A stretch of 64,000 bases of DNA from Petaurus breviceps papuanus. Taxonomy: Eukaryota > Chordata > Mammalia > Diprotodontia > Petauridae. This document shows positions 1 to 11,155 of this stretch, piece after piece. Made by a program: the position numbers and the translations under genes. Numbering within the stretch: position 1 is the stretch's first letter; each line of letters opens with the position of its first letter. The notes under the pieces were generated by a model. It was not told the origin of the DNA, searched no databases, and saw only the letters and a program-made list of their open reading frames with translations. The stretch spans positions 7,162,488-7,226,487 of the forward strand of contig JAMXIF010001194.1 of NCBI GenBank assembly GCA_028583685.1, read 5' to 3'.

Positions 1-138
1 AAACTGAGGCAAAAGGGGTTAAGTGATTTCCTTAGGGGCACACAATTAGTAAGTGTCTAAGACTGGATTTGAACTCATGAAGATGAGTCTTCCTGATTCC
101 AATCCCAGTGGTCTATCCACTTCACTATCTAGCTGTCC
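1..138 (-). mobile_element. MAR1-type CORE-SINE, cut by window start
   Basis: Antisense tRNA-derived SINE. The GAAACTGAGGCAAA-type motif, the tRNA B-box region (GGATTTGAACTCA) and the head (CTATCCACT...CTAGCTG) are read in reverse. The 3' part of the element lies outside the window. Its head directly abuts the next SINE. Confidence 0.85.
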
Positions 139-331
139 CAAAGACACTGGAGAGGTTTGCCATTTCCTTCTCCAGATCATTTTACAGATGAGGAAACTGA
201 GGCAAACAAGGTTAAGTGAACTACCCAGGGTCACACAGCTAATAAGAGTCTGAGGCTGGATTTGAAATCAGGAAAATGAGTCTTCCTGGCTCCAGGCCCT
301 GACACTCTATACAGTACACCACCTAGCTGGG
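139..331 (-). mobile_element. MAR1-type CORE-SINE
   Basis: Antisense copy with GGTTTGCCATTTCCTTCTCC, then GAGGAAACTGAGGCAAACA and a tRNA-like head ending in CACCTAGCTG. The Bov-B-like extreme 3' tail is missing, so the copy is truncated exactly where it meets the head of the preceding SINE. Same orientation as that neighbour. Confidence 0.88.
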
Positions 332-504
332 TTTGTTTAGCAGGGGGAATTTCCCTCTAATTCATTGACTTGAATGACTGTGTATAAGCTGTATTGATGT
401 GGAGGGTTCAGCAATGAGTCATGTTAATGATCCTATTCCAATAAAACAGGTTGCTGTGAGGTCTTCCAATTCTTTGACACAGTCTGATCACTGCATGAAA
501 CACA

Positions 505-690
505 GGACCATATTGATTTAGAAGAGGAAGGAAAATTAGAGGTCATCTACTTGAACCCCTTCACTTTAAAGATGAGGATACTTAGATTCATAAAAGTCCC
601 CAGGTCACAGAGCAGAAGAACTAGGATTGGAAACCAGATTTTCTGACTCCACATCTAGTCCATTTACCTCTATATCATGTTGCCTCCATA
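505..690 (-). mobile_element. MIR3-like CORE-SINE
   Basis: Degenerate antisense copy. AGAGGTCATCTACTTGAACC is followed by a GATGAGGATACTTAG core, a CCCCAGGTCACAGAGC box and a head ending near TATATCATGTTGCCT. Family name is by motif only. Confidence 0.7.
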
Positions 691-1370
691 TAGGGGCATA
701 CAATATGAATGGTTTGATGAAAGCAGAATCTCAATATCTGTTTGTAGACTAAGGGAAAATGTCAGAAGTTAGACTGTCTTTGACTTTACTATTTACTTTT
801 AAACAAATATATTCAACAAATACCTTCTATGACCACATAAAATGGGGAATAGATAATCTGCTCTATGCTGTGAAATGCTACAATTCTGGGAAGTGAGATT
901 TAGCATTCCTAAGGCAACTTGTGGCAAAATCTCTAATTTTTCTGTGTCAAATCAGGGTTTGTTCAGAAAATAGTTACTGATTGCCAAAACCTGGCTTCCT
1001 GAGATTTGGTTTTAGTGTCCAACTAAGCCAGAATATCTCAAGAACATTTGTAGATAAAACCAGAAAGGAAAACAACAAACAAATGTGAAATGGAACAGAT
1101 CTGCTGTTTTAGAAGAGGTGATCAAATGATGTAGCACTAATGAGAAGTGGCAGATGGACAGCTTGAGCACTTCATTGATAACACCAAGTAATTAAACCAA
1201 CCAGAAGAAGAAATTCAGTACATAGAGCAACCTCTTTTGCATCAACTGCTATCTAGTTCATAGAAAATATTCCATAATTAGTTATTGAAGAGTACAGTTC
1301 ATTGTACCAGCAAATTAGACCTAAATTAGCTTCCCATTATATTTCTGACAACAACAACAAAACTCACATT
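691..1370. other. Unassigned stretch
   Basis: AT-rich DNA with short frames only. No repeat family, exon signal or tandem array was recognised by eye. Confidence 0.5.
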
Positions 1371-1510
1371 TCAATCATTCGATCAATAAACATTCACTAA
1401 GAGCTTACTATAGGCCAGGCTCTATTCTCATCTCTGGGACTACAAAGAAAGGGAAAAAAAACAAAGCAAAAGCTAAATTAAAAACCTTTGCCCCAAAGAA
1501 ACTTACATGT
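1371..1510 (-). mobile_element. L2-like 3'-end repeat
   Basis: Antisense of the L2 3' terminal region: AATAAACATTCACTAAGAGC, a degenerate 'tactatgtgccaggcact' box, then GGGACTACAAAGAAAGG and AAGAAACTTACAT. Confidence 0.6.
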
Positions 1511-1524
1511 ATGTAGTAGCTGAG

Positions 1525-1725
1525 AGTTTATAAAACATTTTCACAATAAGCCATGAGGTAGGTGGTATGCATATTACTGTTGTCATTTACAGATGAGAAA
1601 ATTCACACTCAAAAGAGGTAACTTTTTTTTTCAAGATTGTGTAGTTAGTAGGTAAAGTTGAACTGAGGCTTGAACCTAGCTCTTTTGCTATCAAGTTCAC
1701 TACTCTTTTCTATTGTACTAAATCT
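1525..1725 (-). mobile_element. MIR CORE-SINE
   Basis: Antisense MIR with an L2-type tail (TAAAACATTTTCACAATAAG, GAGGTAGGTGG), a CATTTACAGATGAGAAAATT core and a degenerate tRNA-like head. Confidence 0.75.
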
Positions 1726-3429
1726 GGTAGCAAAGAACCCAAAATAAATACTGGAAACTGTCAACTCTTAATAGAGACCTGAATCAGTGGAGAAGAAACA
1801 GGTGAATTCTCTTTCCATAAAATACGGTGCTCTCAGTTGTACAGTATTTCTCATACATTTCTAAATGGGTGTGAAGCATTTGAATGGTCTTTGCACTGCA
1901 CAGGACAAGGAGGACATATCCAAATACTGGAGCAGTACCAGTGATTCTACTACAACATTCCCTACCACCTCAGTTCTCCCTAGCACAGATGAAGGGTTTT
2001 GTTCAACTGTTCCTCATGAAGAGTGGGTACACAATCCATCCTCCCAGACCTTAAACCTAGTCCTGAATCCAGGTGGAAATAATTTCTGCTGGTTGTTCAG
2101 GTGATTTCCTGAATATTTGTGAGAAAAAGAAAACAACTCGATGATAAAAATTATTTTTTATGTCTATGAATAATAGATATTTAGAGAAAGAGACTAACTG
2201 AAAAGGTTTTTTTCAATAAAAATAATAATAAAAGAGTAACAAGTAGAATAGTAATTCTCAGAGCACATTTTAAGTAGGTTAAAATGAAACCCTATGGAAA
2301 TACTTCAGAACAAGCAGGCATCAGTCTACACAATAGGCAAGGCATATAACAGGTATGTTCTACTGAATTTGTTGAATGTAACTGAAAGTAGTTTACTTCC
2401 AGAGGGAGCCTATGAAACAGCTAAGAAGTATGATTGGAATCAAAAGGCCCTCCCTGGGTGACATCTGCAGGAACTCAACCAATAATATGTTGACAGAGCA
2501 GCATCAAATAAATGGCTGAATCTTTTGGGTTTGTTTGTGGGAAAGGAGGGGGTTACAATGAGCAATTCAGGAACAGGTTGTCAGAACATTGTCATCAGAA
2601 ATTATAGAAAGTTATCCTTACCAGAGCCCAAACTTGATTATCAATTTAGATGATGGAAGGAAGAAATGATAAAAATTGTGCAGCACATTATTAGAGGCTG
2701 TATAAAGTTAGCACCTATGGAATGCCAAGCAAGAAATGTCCAGGTAGCTAGAAATAAGCATCACAAGCTCACTATCTTTTGTGGACTGACAGAAAACAAT
2801 TTACCATATGACAGATGCAAACTTCAGATATCCTTGGAAACAACCAATAATTAGTACCAGAACCAGAGAATCATCCCAGACTGGACTCTTACCCACAACC
2901 ACCTATATAAATCATTGGTCCATAAAAATGCAAGTTTGTTTTAATGGATTACACCATCCCATATATCTCGAATCTCCTACATGCCCAGAATGAAAATCTT
3001 TCAAAATATAAAGAACTAAACAAGGACATTAAAATCAGGTGGAGACTAGGGCATATACCACCCTTGCCATCCTGTCTTCTAATGGGGTTGTAATGAGGAT
3101 GCTTCCGGTGAATCCTCAGAAGATGAATTTGCTTAACATCTTGTTCAAATACAAAATCCAACATTTTTGTTCATCTCTGAAATCATCCACAGAACATTAA
3201 ATATAAAAGAATAATAGCAGGATAGCAACGAGTCCCTAAACATTTCTACTGAGACTCCATAAAACAAGATGAAAAGTAAGCTTTTCCAACAACAATGACA
3301 ATATAGCTAGGTGCGTGTGGGAAGGAGTTCAACTGGCTGCTGTGTGTGTTACCTGTACAAACACACAAACTACCACCTCTCATTGCTATGAACTCATTTT
3401 CTTATTAAGGGACTCTCGGGTCATAAAGT
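1726..3429. other. Unassigned stretch
   Basis: About 1.7 kb with no recognised repeat and no exon-like frame. The open frames here (at most 79 codons) have no family character. Codon-like periodicity and conservation cannot be judged by eye. Confidence 0.45.
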
Positions 3430-3484
3430 AGTTTAGTGCTTGGCACACAGTAGGTGCTTATTAAATGTTTATTGAATGTAATAC
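3430..3484 (+). mobile_element. L2 3'-terminal fragment
   Basis: GCTTGGCACACAGTAGGTGC followed by TTATTAAATGTTTATTGAATG is the extreme 3' end of an L2 LINE in sense orientation. Confidence 0.75.
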
Positions 3485-3935
3485 TAGAGGTTACAAAAAT
3501 TGCACAAATTCTCCCTTTAGTCAGTTCATCTCTATCCTAGTCTGAGCAGGGAAGAATTCCTCCCTTTCTTTTGTGCTAGATATTCCTCTCTCAGTCTTAC
3601 ACTACACATTCAAAGACATGGAGAGACATCACTTTACATGACCATACATTTGAGTAGCAATTTTAAATAGCATAGCAACATAGATAGACATCAGTAATAT
3701 ATAGAAGACAGAATCATGAATTTCAGACAGGAGGCTGAATCTCTTTGCTACCCAGTCGCAACTTTCCCTCCCCCAAGTTGGAGAAGTAATGGGAAGTCAG
3801 TGGTTGAATCAATAAATAAGAGGAGCTTCCATTGGGTACTACTCCAGGGAAGTAGAGGGAAGAAAGGTATTATGGAATGGAATGTGATATTCTCACCAAT
3901 CTTGTTCTGCAAAGTGCATTTTACAAGCACACACA

Positions 3936-4026
3936 TATCTATGTATGTATTGCTATGTATATATATATATATATATATATACATATGTGTGTATTTATAT
4001 CTATCTATATTTCTATATCTATCTCA
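3936..4026. repeat. (TA)n with flanking ATGT/ATCT microsatellite
   Basis: An uninterrupted TA run of about 13 units (about 3955-3980) sits between degenerate ATGTATGT and CTATCTAT tracts. It generates several spurious open frames rich in Tyr and Ile on both strands. Confidence 0.95.
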
Positions 4027-4027
4027 T

Positions 4028-4200
4028 CCCCCCTCACAACAACCTTGAGAGAAATATTAGTATCACTATACCCATTTTACAGATGGGTAAACAGAGGCTC
4101 AAAGAAATTTAGTGACTTGCTCATGATTACATAGGTTTATGTATGAGGTATGATTTCCAATTCATATTTTCTGGGCTCCAAGTCCAGGACTGAGGCAGTA
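4028..4200 (-). mobile_element. MIR CORE-SINE
   Basis: Antisense MIR: CTCACAACAACCTTGAGAGA, CCATTTTACAGATGGGTAAA, CAGAGGCTCAAAGAAATTTA and a head ending at GGCAGTATGG. It abuts a plus-strand SINE, making an inverted pair. Confidence 0.8.
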
Positions 4201-4390
4201 TGGGTTAGAAAAAGTGGCAATTTTAGAGTGTCAGGATCTAGGTTTAAATTCTGGCCTGGTACTAAACACCTGCATTATCTTGGGAGAGATATTTACCCTC
4301 TCTAAGTCTCAAGTTTCCACTTCTGAGATATCAAAGTGTTGGACCAGACCATCTTCAAGGTGCTTTTCTGATCTCAATCCCTTGTGGTCA
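4195..4390 (+). mobile_element. MIR3-like CORE-SINE
   Basis: Sense copy with head GCAGTATGGGTTAGAAAAAG, a degenerate B-box, CTCTCTAAGTCTCAAGTTTC, then a MIR3-type tail in which TTGGACCAGACCATCTTCAA is recognisable. Confidence 0.7.
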
Positions 4391-5384
4391 GGGGGAATGA
4401 GGTAAGCAGAAGAATTTTGAGCTGGTCTTAGAAATGAATGAAATGTCAAGAAACTCCCCAGAGAATGAAGGGAGTATGAGGACCCCGTTGGAAAGGATGT
4501 TACAATACTATTAAATATTTAGAATTCCTTTTCCATTTGTTGTGGCAGTGTTTTAAACAATAAGAGAATGTTGGGGCAGCATCCGTTCTTTGTGCCATGG
4601 CCTCGGGGAGCAGTCAGGTCTCCTTTCCTTGGATCTTACAATGTATTCCAGTGGAGCAGTCAATAAGTGTAAAAATATTCTTTCTGATATACTGCCCATT
4701 ATAGTAAATGGCATTATTCATGGATGTGTCAAACCCATAAAATAGGAGATTTTGAGGCTATCACAGCTGTGAATGATTAATATTTTCATCCCAAGATGGC
4801 AATGAGGTACCAAGGCTATGTTAATTATTATATGCCTGAGTCTGTGACTGTGGGGCATCCTCCCCATATGCCTCTTTAATTTGCTCATCTGCAGTCCTGT
4901 TAATGGAATTAGGAAGATATCCACACACAAGCCTTGGGTTACTCTGTCATTTGGGTGAGTCTTTACTCCCCAATTCTTGTTTTGTTCCTTGGGAGAGAAA
5001 GAAAAAGGAATGACTAAGTAAAAGCTGAAAATGGGTTGAATGAACAATTAGCAAAGCAAGAATTCCATTTGCTTTTAGAATCCATTTCTCATCTATTTCC
5101 TATTTCATTATGACGGCTAGACTCACAACTTGTAAGCAAATGCCCCTTGTCCCAGTTCTCTTTTCATTGATGCCTTTTTTTTCCCTTTACAATTTCAGAC
5201 AACCATTTATCTTCTTTCTGGGTTTTTTCATCTCTTCATCTGTTTGAAAATGAGAAGCAACAATTTAGATTCAAGAGATAGAGCTTCATCTCCCTCCATA
5301 CTTGTTACCCCAAATACATTTTGCTGTGCTGATTTCAGGAAAGTTAAGCAAGCAGCTTCCCTGGTTTATATCCGAGTTAATGAT
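4391..5384. other. Unassigned stretch
   Basis: About 1 kb with no recognised repeat. A 109-codon frame on the minus strand (4718-5047) has no domain or motif I recognise and no supporting splice or promoter context. Confidence 0.45.
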
Positions 5385-5545
5385 GTCTTTTGTCACTTTT
5401 CCTATACTGCCTTGTATTGTTAGTTATCTTTTTATCATATATGTCATCTTTCCCCAATTCCATTCTAAGCCTCGAGGGCAGGATATTTCTTCATATTCTC
5501 ACATGTCTGTAGTTTTCCCATTCACTGATACCCATCCACCTATAC
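5385..5545 (+). mobile_element. L2 3'-region fragment
   Basis: Sense L2 relic: a TTTTGTCACTTTTCCTATAC region, then CCATTCTAAGCCTCGAGGGC and GGATATTTCTTCATATTCTC, matching the pattern 'agactgtaagctccttgagggcagggactg'. Confidence 0.6.
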
Positions 5546-5577
5546 ATAACGTGTGAGTACTCATGCATACCCATATC

Positions 5578-5612
5578 CCACACTACACACACACATACAC
5601 ACACGCACACGA
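5578..5612. repeat. (CA)n microsatellite
   Basis: Imperfect CA dinucleotide run with TA and CG interruptions, directly after the L2 relic. Confidence 0.9.
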
Positions 5613-5649
5613 ATGGTGTCTCACTCTCTGCTTCACCTATTAGTAACTG

Positions 5650-5850
5650 ACGTAGCTCAGAATGTGTTAAATTGCAAACTAAGACCCTTGGGTTATGGTT
5701 CCAGTCATCCCACTAACTAACTGAAGAAACTTTCAGCAATTTACTTTTCTCTCTCTTGATTTCAATTTCTTCATTCTGTAGAAAAAGGTACTTATGCTAT
5801 TTAACCTATAAGGATCTCTCCAAATTTGAAAATCCCATGCTTCTGTGTCT
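5650..5850 (+). mobile_element. MIR3-like SINE, degenerate
   Basis: TTGGGTTATGGTTCCAGTC (B-box-like), TTGATTTCAATTTCTTCATT, then an AAGGATCTCTCCAAATTTGA tail of MIR3 type. Confidence 0.55.
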
Positions 5851-6239
5851 ACCCTGGCATCTCCTAAAGTCCTTCTTTGAGAGTTGGTCCCTCAAAATAT
5901 TGAACTTCCTTATTTAGATGGCAAAACAATAGCCGAGAGCCATGGGCCTGAATTCCCTGAAACCCTAGTGCTCACTTACACACCAAACCAATTCCTCTTT
6001 CAATTTCCGTTAAATCTCTCTATTCATATTATTTCATTGGGATCAGTCTCTGTTGAAAAATCTAGTTTAAGCTGCCTAGCAGTCTTAAAGAGGAAGATCT
6101 ATTAATTTAATCATTTATATGAATCATGTCTAAATGATCTCAGCAGAGAAAATGTGTTAGTCATTTAAATCCCATCATTACATATTATATAATAATTACT
6201 GCTAATTCTAGTTTGGATGGGTCACAATTTTGCTTTACA

Positions 6240-6960
6240 TACCTAATGCATTCAGTACGGTGACCTCACCAAATTTAGTCTTTTTTCTTCAGCCTTTGGG
6301 TTTCTGTTCTCCCCGTTTGACTATGGACTTAATAGCCAGCGTCAGGACTGAGCATCGAGAGAACTTGTGTTCCAGTTTGTCCCCTTAATTAGTATTCATT
6401 TTGTGAGCTCCGAGTTCACCCTCAGAACAGGATTCAGCCTAATGTTAATCACTGCAGTGCCTCGCTGCCTTTGCCTCTGATCTGTCAGCGTTGCACCGCT
6501 CGTCCCATACCTAATTTTTTGCCCTTACCAGCCAACCAGCACCTCGACATCACACTGTGTCAGAATTAGAAACTTTTGACAGATCTGTAATCATCCAGTT
6601 CTCATCAGTTCTACGCATGTTAGTCACTCCATCTCCACATTCTAACAGTTAATATGCCTTAATTTCTCTCACTTTGTGAATATTTAATTCCTCCCTTTTC
6701 AACATCATTTTTAGGTTGTGTGAATCATTTTCAAAGCCTCTGCTATTCTCCCTCCACTATCATCTGCATATTTTATGAAATGGCACCGTGGAATCTCTGA
6801 GGGCTCTGGATAAAAATGAAGCTGGCAGCCGGCTCATTAGTTGTTTACCTGGAGCTGTGTGAATCCCCGATAATGGTGAGTTCCCATTTGGATTTGAATT
6901 AGGCTCCTCTAACAAATAACAATCAGAACCTTTCCTAAGCACACAGACTTCTCAGAAGGC
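6240..6960. other. Repeat-free block, candidate conserved non-coding element
   Basis: About 700 bases without a recognisable transposon and with more CpG dinucleotides than the surrounding sequence (CCGAGTTCACC, CACCGCTCGTCC, GCAGCCGGCTC, CCCCGATAATGG). The 6750-6930 part, with GCATATTTTATGAAATGGCA, is especially compact. In-frame stops and the lack of a long frame argue against an exon. Conservation itself was not measured; the call rests on composition and absence of repeats. Confidence 0.4.
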
Positions 6961-7049
6961 TCCCTCCTCTCCACATTTTCAGGTAGATTCTAGAAGAAGG
7001 CTTATATTGGGGCTGGAGTAGAGAAACATGTCTAGGGAAATGTAGATGA

Positions 7050-7096
7050 CTTTTAATTTTTAAAATTAAAAAAAAATTATTTATTTTTTTTTTTGC
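7050..7096. repeat. A/T-rich low-complexity tract
   Basis: TTTTAATTTTTAAAATTAAA followed by A9 and a T12 run. The first part is self-complementary. Confidence 0.8.
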
Positions 7097-7329
7097 AGAA
7101 GGTTTAACATATTAACACCTACCAAGGAATTTGGCTCTCCCAGGCAGGACCCATCCTAATGGGAAGGGCACTTGTCCTTGTTGAGTTTCAGAGGTGTGAA
7201 GATGTCATGTTTCTTTATAGCTTTTCAGGTACCTCATGAAAAAACAATCAGACATCAGAGATTCAAAGAAGGTTTTATAGCAAGAAGAAATCTTAGCAGT
7301 CGTCCAGTCTCAGCCCCTCGTTTTGATGA

Positions 7330-7408
7330 TAATGAAGTTTGAAAATAAGGGAGTTGTTCTAGAGGGCCTCTGAGATCTCTTCCTGTTCTAATTCTGTGAT
7401 GCTATGAA
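7330..7408 (+). mobile_element. MIR3-like tail fragment
   Basis: AAATAAGGGAGTTGTTCTAG, GGGCCTCTGAGATCTCTTCC and CTAATTCTGTGATGCTATGA match the 3' end of sense MIR3-like SINEs. Confidence 0.65.
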
Positions 7409-7796
7409 ACTGAGGTCCACAGAGCCATCACTAGTAACTTTTGTCCCTGGGGCAAGGGGCATGAGTCAAGCCTCCCTCCAACTCAACTGAAACATATTGG
7501 AAGTACCAGTAGAAACCTTGGGATTACACAAGGCCTTTGCTAGGAAGACTCAGGGTAGAGAGAAAGAAGCAGTGCCTGGATAGGAAAGAGATCACCTGAG
7601 GTGTGCCTGCCGAATTAGGAGGAAAGAGGAAGCATAGGCCATTTGGTAGTTTCGTATCTTCACTTTATTTTTTCTTTCGAACCAGAGGTTGAGCTCAATT
7701 GTTTCTACTGTGAGAAAGAATGTAAGAACTCTCTGTAGTTTCTAAAATTTGGTTGCCTAGGGCAAAGCTCCTATCACCCCACTCTAGTTATGGCTC

Positions 7797-7895
7797 TATC
7801 CATAAATAACTTACCCAAGGTTACACAGTTAACTAAAGCTGAGATTAGCCAATGATAGGGACTAACCCTGTGATTTCTCTTCTATATGGAGCTCC
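7797..7895 (-). mobile_element. MIR-like SINE fragment
   Basis: AACTTACCCAAGGTTACACA and the following degenerate GAGATTAGCC region are antisense MIR. The expected left part (GAAACTGAGGTCCACAGAG) lies at about 7407-7425, so this copy may be split by roughly 370 bases of other sequence. Confidence 0.55.
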
Positions 7896-8075
7896 CAGAA
7901 AAGGAAACACCCTTTGCCAATGCAGAGAAGATGGACACCTGTTCTGTATATTGTTGTCTTAGAGAGTTGCCTCTGAGCATTGAGAAGTTAAGGGACTTGC
8001 CCAGGGTCACATAGTCAGCATGTGGCTGAATGAACCCAGATCTTCCTGGTTCTGACAGTCTAACAACATATTTCT
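7896..8075 (-). mobile_element. CORE-SINE, 'accaatgca'-tail variant
   Basis: GGAAACACCCTTTGCCAATG is followed by CTTAGAGAGTTGCCTCTGAG and the classic GGACTTGCCCAGGGTCACAT box. The same tail type recurs at 21.7, 26.2 and 39.2 kb. Confidence 0.7.
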
Positions 8076-9020
8076 TTTCATTTACGATGTGAGAAATATT
8101 ATTAATATTTATTTGATAGCTAGTTTATTGAATAAATAGCAATATAATATAGCAAGCCTCTGCTTTTTAGAGGTATGATTATTACCTCCCCGACAGAGAT
8201 TCCAACACCTTAGCAGATTGTCTTGGTGATTTACTATAGTTGAGACAAAAAGAAAAAAAGAAATATCAACCAGGTAGTCAACTTGGTGGCAAATGTCTTC
8301 GTGCCTAACTAGGCTATTGTTGGAAACAGATACATAATTCATTTTCAAGTTTATTCTTGAAGCTTTTCTAGCTTTTTTCCAGTAGGACCTTCCATAATAT
8401 GTTCATCTATTGAAATAGCCTTTCAATAATGAAGGTTTCACCTCCATGCCAAGAGGAAGCACTACAGAGGAAATTTGGTGGAAAGATTTTGTTAGACAAA
8501 GTACAAAAATAGCCAATTGAACAAAAATGTCCATGTACCTCCAGAATAGTCCCAGATTATGACCTGGTATACTTAATGGTACCATTGAATCAAGAGAAAC
8601 CAAAGATTCCACATTGAAGGTAAAGAAAATCTTATTTATGTCTAGGCATTGGTAAATCCTCTAACACCTTCATGAGTTCAACAAACCTATACTTTTAAAA
8701 CAAAATGAATCTGTTTGTAAGGTCTGTTTCCTAAAGATTTCCTTCTGCTGAAAATGTTTTATCCTATAGTCACTGGGGCTTTTATCCTTGGGCAAATACA
8801 ATATAATAGTAATACCTTGGATTACATAGAGCCTTTCTTCTGAGTTCAAAGGTACTACATGGAATTTAATGAAATGGTCTTTGATTTTAGTAATATCTCA
8901 TACTTTAGAAAGCTAAATGTTTTTTTTCTGTTAAAACAGCCTAGTACCAAATTCTACTGGTTTACCTGAAGAAACAAGAATAAGAAATTAAGTATAATGT
9001 CAATATGATACTCCATTTAC
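8076..9020. other. Unassigned stretch with a long minus-strand frame
   Basis: No repeat was recognised with confidence. On the minus strand, one reading frame from 8612 to 8109 holds 167 codons interrupted by a single stop (at 8403-8405). The encoded peptide has no motif I recognise. It could be chance, an old LINE relic or a decayed pseudogene. Confidence 0.4.
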
Positions 9021-9021
9021 A

Positions 9022-9197
9022 ATCATGACATGTTAGAGCTGGAAGGGCTCTTAGAGATCATCTTGCCCTGTTCATTTTTATAAATGCAGCCCCAAAAGAG
9101 TGAAATGATTTTCTTAATGTTATAGTTAGTGGCAGATGAAAGCCCAGGTCTTCTGATTCTTAGTCTAATATTTCCCATTAAGCTATGTTGTCATGGG
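9022..9197 (-). mobile_element. MIR3-like CORE-SINE
   Basis: GTTAGAGCTGGAAGGGCTCT, TTAGAGATCATCTTGCCC, degenerate core and GCCCAGGTCTTCTGATTCTT, with the head near AAGCTATGTTGTC. Antisense copy. Confidence 0.8.
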
Positions 9198-9494
9198 AGT
9201 AGATCTTCCACTGAAATGTTTTTTAAGAAAATGTATTTTCTCTTCTCAGTTGGACATGAATCAGCCAAAGGCCTGAATTAAAAGAATAAAATTATGTTAT
9301 TTGGAATAATAAAACAATATTCAATTGCATTAAGAGCTCTCTTTCAATATTGCAAGGACTCATGATTTTTTATAAATGGTGATACTTCATCTGACAACAA
9401 CCATTTTAGGCCTCCATAGATGGATTTCATCAGTTGCCATGGCCAAAAAATCATCACCAGGTGGCAAAAATTCTAGTGGTAAGTTAAATGGTAA

Positions 9495-9766
9495 GAGCAG
9501 CTAGGTGGCACAGCAGATAGAGTCTCGGATCTAGAGTCAGAAAGACACCTCTTCCTAAGTTCAAATCTGGCCTCACACACTTACTAGCTCTATGACCCTG
9601 GGCAATTCACTTAACCCTGTTTGTTTGGTTTTGCTCATTTGGAAAGTGAGCTAGAAAAGGAAATGGCAAACCACTCCAGTATTTTGGCCAAAAAAAAAAG
9701 AAAAAAAACAAAACCCAAACAGGGTCACAAAGAGTTGGACACAAATGAAAATGAGCGAACAACAAA
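9495..9766 (+). mobile_element. MAR1 CORE-SINE, near full length
   Basis: Sense copy with head AGCAGCTAGGTGGCACAGCA, B-box AAGTTCAAATCTGGCCTCA, CTATGACCCTGGGCAATTCA, AAGGAAATGGCAAACCACTC and the Bov-B-like end GGGTCACAAAGAGTTGGACA. An A-rich expansion (about 9690-9715) sits inside the tail. It is the clearest complete MAR1 in the window. Confidence 0.92.
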
Positions 9767-9985
9767 ATTTCTCCTACTTGGCAAGGATAGTCTTTAAACA
9801 ACAGACACAATCTTTCTCCAGGGTTGCATTTGGATATTTTTCAATGTGGTAGAAACTTCCAGAACTATGTCTCTGCTGGCATAATCATGTTCACCTGTAT
9901 ACCAAGATGAGGCATCTCTGGAGGAATTTGTGGAAGATAGCTATGCATTGATTCATCATATCAAAGGCCACTGGTACCCCTAGGT
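9767..9985. other. Unassigned stretch
   Basis: No recognised repeat. The minus strand has a fairly open reading (about 9950-9800) with no family I can name. A similar stretch lies on the other side of the MAR1 (9380-9490), so the SINE may have split an older unidentified element. Confidence 0.35.
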
Positions 9986-9989
9986 TTGT

Positions 9990-10150
9990 AGATTGTAAGC
10001 ACTAAAAGCGATCTTAGAGTTTTAGGTAATCCACTTCATTTTACAGAGGAGGAGCCCTAGAGAGGGGAAGTACCTTCCTCAAAGTCACACAGCAGATGAA
10101 CCCTGGTCTCCTGATTCTTAGTCCCATATACTCTGCTGTACCTTGTGGAT
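9990..10150 (-). mobile_element. MIR3-like CORE-SINE
   Basis: AAAAGCGATCTTAGAGTTTT, CATTTTACAGAGGAGGAGCC, CTCAAAGTCACACAGCAGAT and CTGATTCTTAGTCC. Antisense. Confidence 0.75.
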
Positions 10151-10239
10151 CATTGTGAATTCTTTTTATGTGACTTCATCACTTTTCCACTGTGTGCCTT
10201 AGTTTATCTATATAACTGGAACAATAGACTTTTACTTCC

Positions 10240-10944
10240 CATAGAGACTTTGATGGAGCCAGTGGATAAAACATGAATATTCTTTAAAAATATTGAGTCT
10301 ATTTTATTTTTTTAAATATGTAGTTTAACCAGCCTTGTAAATAAAAATATAATTCCCTTCATCTATTCTGTTGTATTTCTAGCCTTGAACATATCAACTG
10401 ACAGCACATTTAGACCTTCATGTGAATGACTACTCAAAAATCTAATTTATCTTACTCTTTGAATAGTTCTTAAGTCTTTTGCATTGCAGATGGACTCTCT
10501 TAACTGTTTAAAAATTTGTGGAAAGGGTATCAAGTCTCTCCCCAACTTTAGCCAATTAGACAAACTATTGTTTTTGATTAAGATATCATATACCATGGAA
10601 TAATAACAATTACAATTGGGAGAGACCCTTTGGATCATACTGTTTTCTTGTGAGCTCAGGAGAAATTCTGTTTCACATTATGCTTTAGTTTTATATGGCT
10701 TTCTTTATGTTGATTTCAAAACCCTAGCAGCCATCAAAGTTAATCATATCCACATCACACATCACCTCCATGACTCCATTTTTTATTTTGCATTCCTGAT
10801 TCTCATAACTTTCCAATGAATGATGTTGTTATACTGTCATTCTCTGCCAATGGAGAAACTTTTTTGGTGTATGTAGGGATTTCTGGTTTATTTACAAAGA
10901 TCAATTAACTTGGCAGGGTTCCTGTGCTTTTCATTCAATACATG
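10240..10944. other. Unassigned stretch
   Basis: AT-rich, single-copy-looking DNA. Nothing recognised beyond short frames. Confidence 0.45.
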
Positions 10945-11155
10945 GATTGCACTGGAAAACGTTCAATTTGGAATCAGGAGAACTGAATGAAAAACTCATT
11001 TTCTCTATCTACTATGACCATGGACCAACCATTAATTTCTTCAAGCCTTAGTTTCCTCGTCATAAAATGGAAATAATAAGAATAATTGACATTCTCAATT
11101 CATAGGATTATTATGAAGAAAAGACTTAGTCTGAAAACACTATGAAATGAATATT
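10945..11155 (+). mobile_element. MIR CORE-SINE
   Basis: Sense copy: AATTTGGAATCAGGAGAACT, CTTAGTTTCCTCGTCATAAA, ATGGAAATAATAAGAATAAT and an L2-type tail AAAACACTATGAAATGAATA. Confidence 0.75.

Noticed and set aside
3716-4134. 110- and 85-codon frames
   Set aside because: Their C-terminal halves are (TA)n and MIR sequence. No gene signals.
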